Shown: positions 23,301 through 25,995 of the stretch, one piece after another | Numbering within the stretch: the stretch's first letter is position 1 | Layout: the number at the start of each line of letters is the position of its first letter | Assembly (NCBI GenBank): GCA_017618935.1 | Contig: JAFZTG010000097.1 | Coordinates: forward strand, 1 to 25,995 | Source: Bacteroidales bacterium | Lineage (GTDB): Bacteria > Bacteroidota > Bacteroidia > Bacteroidales > UBA1715 | Length of the DNA stretch: 25,995 nucleotides | Direction of reading: 5' to 3' | Position numbers and translations under genes: made by a program | Notes under the pieces: generated by a model | The model's input: the letters and a program-made list of their open reading frames with translations, nothing else | Databases searched by the model: none | What the model was told of the DNA's origin: nothing

Positions 23301-25995
23301 ATGGCGAGACCACCGTGTGTGAAATTCCTGCCTTGGGTGGCGACAGAGGAAAGGTTGATTTGACGGCAGAAGTAAATAAAATCACGACAGACCTTGGTGC
23401 TACGGTACAATGGTATTCTGATTATCAATACACCAAATTGGTGACTTCTCCATCGACACAATATGTGACAGATGGAACAAAATTCTATGCGAAGGTATTT
23501 TATAACCAAAAATGTGAATCGTACGCTACGTTGACGGTAAACGTAACTCCTGTTGACGACATTGTTTTCAAAGATTTTAAGGTTTGTGAAGACGGAGGAG
23601 TGGTCGCATTAGATGCTACGCCGTCGGGAGGTGTCTATTCTGGTACTGGCATTACGGCTGGTTCATTCGATCCGTCGGTAGGAGCAGGTTCGTATGAACT
23701 TTCATACACTATCACGAATGAAGGTTGTACCAATACGCAAAAAGTTACGGCAACAGTTAATCCTAAGGTTACTGTTACTCTTGAGAACTTGAGTGGTAAA
23801 TTGAAAAAAGGCGAACAAGCCGACTTGAAGGCTACGATTTCTCCTACATCATCGGATTACTCATACACGTGGACGGATGGCACAAAGTTACAAAGTACCA
23901 ATACGTTAACGCCTAAGACCGTTGCCTTGAACGAACCGACATATTACACTTTGGATGTGGTAAATACGGTAACGGGCTGTTCTACATCGGCAAAGGTTTT
24001 GGTTGATGTATATGCTCCGGTAAAAGTTGAATTACATTTAACTCCCATTTGTGCTGGCAACGATGTTACTATTGAAGCCGACAGAACTGGTGGTACAGGA
24101 CCATTCACGTATGTTTGGAATTTGTCTCCATCAACGGCATATACCGCTGTAAACGATTCTGTCATCACTATATCAAACATTCAGTCAACGGTTGAAGTAA
24201 GCGTTACCGTCACCGACAAGACAGAAGGTGATGTGAGAACGGCTACAGCAACACAAACGGTATATGAAAATCCGTCGATTTCTTTGGACGATGCAACTGT
24301 TTGTCAAGGTGACGCATTGACTTTGAAACCTACAGTTACTGGCGGAACACCTGCTTATACGTATGAATGGACTGGAAACACCGACGTGATGAAAACGGCG
24401 ACAAATGTCCAAAATGCAGGAATCAATACTTTGGATAATGTTGGTACGTATTATCTGACATTCGGAGTTGTGGATAAGAACAACTGTAGTGATACTAAGA
24501 ATGCCACTGTTGTGGTAAATCAAAAGCCGATAGTTGATGCCGTTGCAGGAAAAACAATGTCGTGTTTTGGTGATCCGGTTCAATTGACTGGTTCGGTAAA
24601 AACGGCAAATACTATTAGCAAGACGCACGAATGGATTTCGGCTTCGTCAAGTACTGGCTCATTGTCAAGTACTTCAATTCCGAATCCACAATTCACATCG
24701 TTTATCTCTGGTGTTCACACATTCCAATACATACTGACTGATGCGAATGGATGTAAGGATACGTCTGAGGTGATTTCTGTGAGAATAGAGCCTCGGCCGA
24801 CGGTTACTATCAATCCTGTAGCAGAACAATGTGCTACAAATCAGGGCGTTATGTTGTCGGCAAATCCAATAGTTAATGGTATTCCTGACGCAACATTCAG
24901 TTATCAATGGTCGGGTGATGTTACGTCAACCGATGCTACGCCAATGTTGGACATCACGACACCGGGAGTAAAGAATGTGAAACTGCAAGTTACGGCAAAC
25001 AATGGTTGTACTTCCGATGAGGTTCCTTTGCAAGTGGTCGTTCACGACAACCCGTTGGCTGAAATTGCCACGAAGAATTTGTTCGTTTGTGCCGAAGATG
25101 AGATAACGTTACAAGCCAATACATCTTCAAGCAACGTTACGTATGAATGGAGTTCCACTATGCCATTGCAGGAAACTACGGGAAGTTCTATAAAGGTAAC
25201 TCCTCCAAATTCGTTAGAAGAAACGGTTACATATCCTGTAGAATTGAAGGTTACTGATAATACGACGAAGTGTTTCTCTACTGCAAGCACGGAGTTGACA
25301 TCGTCTCGTTTGCCAGAAATCACCTTAGGTGATGACTTTGAACTTTGCGATGGTGCAAGTATTGAATTGGAACCATTGATTAAATACACCTATCCAGGTA
25401 GTTATTCTACAAAATGGTTCCTTGATACATTACAATTAAGTAGCACCGAAATCTTGAATCCGACATATACACAAAAAGGTACGGATACGTATAGAATCGG
25501 TATTGAGATTACCGATGTCAACAATTGTAAGAGCACCGATGAACTTGACATCACTGGTTTACAAAATCCTATTGCAAATGCAGGTGAAGACAGAACGGAA
25601 GATTGGGATAACCTATTTGTATTGTACGGAAATGCGTCTGGTGGAACGCCAGAATATTCATATCTGTGGAGCCCAATGGATTCATTGTCGCCTGCCACAC
25701 CAGAAAATGCTCGAATGCAAAATCCGACAGCAAGTTTGTTGGAAACAAATATCTATACTCTTGAAGTTACTGACTCGAAAAACTGTAAGGGTACCGACCA
25801 GGTAACGATTACAATTATTGGTCAGCCATTGAAGGTGTCTATCGTACAGCTTCCTGATCCATATTGTTACGGTAATACCGTTACGTTGGAGGCAATTCCT
25901 TCGGGTGGTACGGGTGTCTATGAATATAAATGGTCGTTAATTTCTGATCCTTCTACAGTTATTTCGACCGAGAAATCAATAGAAGTTTCGCCAGA
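20342..25995 (+). CDS. giant secreted adhesin-like protein: IgGFc-binding-like region plus PKD/Ig-like repeats, 3' truncated
   Basis: An open frame of 1884 codons that runs off the right edge without a stop. A signal peptide (MKRFLMTVVGFIAMTLVSFSQ) follows an eight-residue lead; ATG at 20366 is an equally good start. Residues ~180-500 resemble the IgGFc-binding N-terminal-like domain found in large Bacteroidota surface proteins (SYIVIVATQDHTIVNITP, LSGTYIKSTKPIAVTIGEDS, DQIMPTSLAGRKYLIVQGQG, VYAFHISGYHCEVAGALLP). Residues ~700-860 look like a beta-sandwich carrying eight consecutive Asp (787-794) next to paired Cys (YCSSC). From residue ~1080, about ten PKD/Ig-like repeats follow. Proteins of this layout usually end in a T9SS sorting or gliding-motility-associated C-terminal domain, which would lie outside the window. 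Its ligand is unknown; IgG binding should not be assumed. Confidence 0.92.
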   Translation, partial: MRTQKYTRMKRFLMTVVGFIAMTLVSFSQVDYEFWFAAPFGNTDHAPYWPESYPYKVGGRPIYLRLATQDADADVMVTLPALGLTIANVSIAANSTASVDLTPYIANIQCSKQGNVVEDKGLYIRSNALITAYYEIASVLNTDIFSLKGQNALGKEFYTPFQNKMVNDPFHNGVGVPDNTVVQDSAFSYIVIVATQDHTIVNITPTTNCVGIPSGTTKSVTLDRGQTYVVRAKGQDVNSRLSGTYIKSTKPIAVTIGEDSAYPDYYTESGDCEDYIGDQIMPTSLAGRKYLIVQGQGYSQAKKNSNNFYELVAITAVKDNTVVMLNGAQYGSALNKGETVTLELTDPNSIYTFIETSNPVYAFHISGYHCEVAGALLPSVEMCTGSYKMGFVRTYGSQNDQEFYMNLMVKGDGEKDFLLNGASNSVINNASFQSIEGTDWKVARIYFSRNDMPEGAYFLQNTTSLFHMGMMNSTAHDWGEGQGYRLMGSMYGYFSRFSDNFPSAKIVNNNDTSITVTRNTKVSLLADGGYKFSWKGYMWDGHDWALLDPPYYMNETDVENPYVVIGALGIYKYTATISTECYDDIERSVLIKIVEPVDLNEIHDTVCFTPGLSQNNDKSQYYNLFNLNDTIVGKKGLITGYYVDHFDRFVAAAPHTWANYEDTLLATSKYKTTNGSFTTVSNPYSDEVNSSSNVGYLRKSGRNGQTADDRYTVSLDIDVSEDLLTLEKGGKFSFDVSYDETKTEQYCSSCASEHYIYVDLIDDSGLKLSLPAVASFPAIFAGASSGDDDDDDDDVVKWAHVEADFSDFAGDVGFINTVRIRAYYNDADWGCNNPGYYIDNIRYYTVDYHETIKTQDAKHYTITDGDSLFAIVRNNFDLSRSDTTMVYLAVRNPGIEKRTIQLEDMCATEGNELKEFDLTQYNYTVGGALIADRLWYKDQMAQNPIDNPQFVDVPAGNTTYYVFVKDECADIPGELKLQVFAIPEVTDGETTVCEIPALGGDRGKVDLTAEVNKITTDLGATVQWYSDYQYTKLVTSPSTQYVTDGTKFYAKVFYNQKCESYATLTVNVTPVDDIVFKDFKVCEDGGVVALDATPSGGVYSGTGITAGSFDPSVGAGSYELSYTITNEGCTNTQKVTATVNPKVTVTLENLSGKLKKGEQADLKATISPTSSDYSYTWTDGTKLQSTNTLTPKTVALNEPTYYTLDVVNTVTGCSTSAKVLVDVYAPVKVELHLTPICAGNDVTIEADRTGGTGPFTYVWNLSPSTAYTAVNDSVITISNIQSTVEVSVTVTDKTEGDVRTATATQTVYENPSISLDDATVCQGDALTLKPTVTGGTPAYTYEWTGNTDVMKTATNVQNAGINTLDNVGTYYLTFGVVDKNNCSDTKNATVVVNQKPIVDAVAGKTMSCFGDPVQLTGSVKTANTISKTHEWISASSSTGSLSSTSIPNPQFTSFISGVHTFQYILTDANGCKDTSEVISVRIEPRPTVTINPVAEQCATNQGVMLSANPIVNGIPDATFSYQWSGDVTSTDATPMLDITTPGVKNVKLQVTANNGCTSDEVPLQVVVHDNPLAEIATKNLFVCAEDEITLQANTSSSNVTYEWSSTMPLQETTGSSIKVTPPNSLEETVTYPVELKVTDNTTKCFSTASTELTSSRLPEITLGDDFELCDGASIELEPLIKYTYPGSYSTKWFLDTLQLSSTEILNPTYTQKGTDTYRIGIEITDVNNCKSTDELDITGLQNPIANAGEDRTEDWDNLFVLYGNASGGTPEYSYLWSPMDSLSPATPENARMQNPTASLLETNIYTLEVTDSKNCKGTDQVTITIIGQPLKVSIVQLPDPYCYGNTVTLEAIPSGGTGVYEYKWSLISDPSTVISTEKSIEVSP
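22700..22723 (+). repeat. poly-aspartate tract in the secreted protein
   Basis: Eight consecutive GAC/GAT codons (Asp787-794) follow GASSG and precede VVKWAH. Both codons are used, so it is not a pure trinucleotide tract. The site is probably a surface loop, and calcium binding is possible. Confidence 0.9.
23570..25995 (+). repeat. about ten tandem PKD/Ig-like protein repeats
   Basis: Units begin near 23582, 23801, 24043, 24293, 24560, 24827, 25085, 25343, 25599 and 25862, spaced 219-267 bases (73-89 residues). Most start with a Cys-containing strand (VCEDGG, ICAGND, VCQGDA, SCFGDP, QCATNQ, VCAEDE, LCDGAS, YCYGNT), hold a central aromatic YxW (YTYEWTG, FSYQWSG, YSYLWSP, YEYKWSL), and end in a TDxxxC-type strand (VTDSKNCKGTD, ITDVNNCKSTD, LTDANGCKDTS). 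Sequence identity between units is low, so the array is old. It continues past the window. Confidence 0.88.

Noticed and set aside
20063..25698. Many open frames on the minus strand beneath the large adhesin
   Set aside because: They are complementary shadows of one continuous plus-strand frame with a signal peptide and recognisable domains; their translations show no family features.
1..25995. CRISPR arrays, tRNA/rRNA genes, insertion sequences, toxin-antitoxin or phage-defence clusters
   Set aside because: No regularly spaced DNA repeats, RNA-gene landmarks, transposase motifs or defence-type gene pairs were seen; the orphan DUF4143 ATPase alone does not make a defence system.

Overview
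The window comes from a member of the phylum Bacteroidota, most likely in or near the order Bacteroidales. The evidence is an uninterrupted porP-gldK-gldL-gldM-gldN cluster, which is the core of the type IX secretion system (T9SS) and occurs only in that phylum. Supporting signs are a T9SS type A sorting domain at the left edge, DUF4290 next to murA, a MurA with Asp in place of the catalytic Cys, and a promoter matching the Bacteroidota -7 consensus TAnnTTTG. Having porP directly in front of gldK matches the Porphyromonas gingivalis porPKLMN order rather than the usual flavobacterial one. No gliding-specific gene is visible, so motility cannot be judged.

Layout. Positions 1-921 (+) hold the 3' end of a secreted T9SS cargo protein. 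A convergent stand-alone AAA/DUF4143 ATPase follows (1185-2552, -). Next, read leftwards on the minus strand, comes a tightly packed unit: M23 peptidase lipoprotein (8345-7134), PcrA/UvrD helicase (7130-4734), DUF4290 protein (4702-4040) and murA (4037-2730), with gaps of 3, 31 and 2 bases. It is separated from the T9SS operon (14494-8429, -) by a strong intrinsic terminator whose T-tract runs into a good promoter for the M23 gene. Upstream of porP, another minus-strand unit runs rsmI-like methyltransferase, START-like protein, LptF/LptG permease and GatB/YqeY protein (17636-14614). From the divergent point near 17640-17700, the plus strand carries plsC and a ClC anion transporter with CBS domains. 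Last comes the start of a very large secreted adhesin-like protein (20342 to the right edge, at least 1884 residues, no stop reached). It has a signal peptide, an IgGFc-binding-like region, a run of eight Asp, and about ten PKD/Ig-like repeats.

How the genes fit together. The centre builds the T9SS trans-envelope machine: the GldK/GldN ring, the GldL/GldM proton-driven motor, and PorP in the outer membrane. Both window edges carry proteins of the kind this machine exports. The flanking units handle envelope upkeep: MurA and an M23 lipoprotein for peptidoglycan, LptF/G for lipopolysaccharide export, PlsC for phospholipid.

I found no prophage, insertion sequence, CRISPR array, tRNA or rRNA, and no clearly new multi-gene system. 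The points most worth a second look are family members with changed key residues (MurA Cys to Asp, M23 HxH to HxD, ClC proton-glutamate to Val and central Ser to Ile), the terminator/promoter overlap, and the giant adhesin. No gap between genes exceeds 300 bases.
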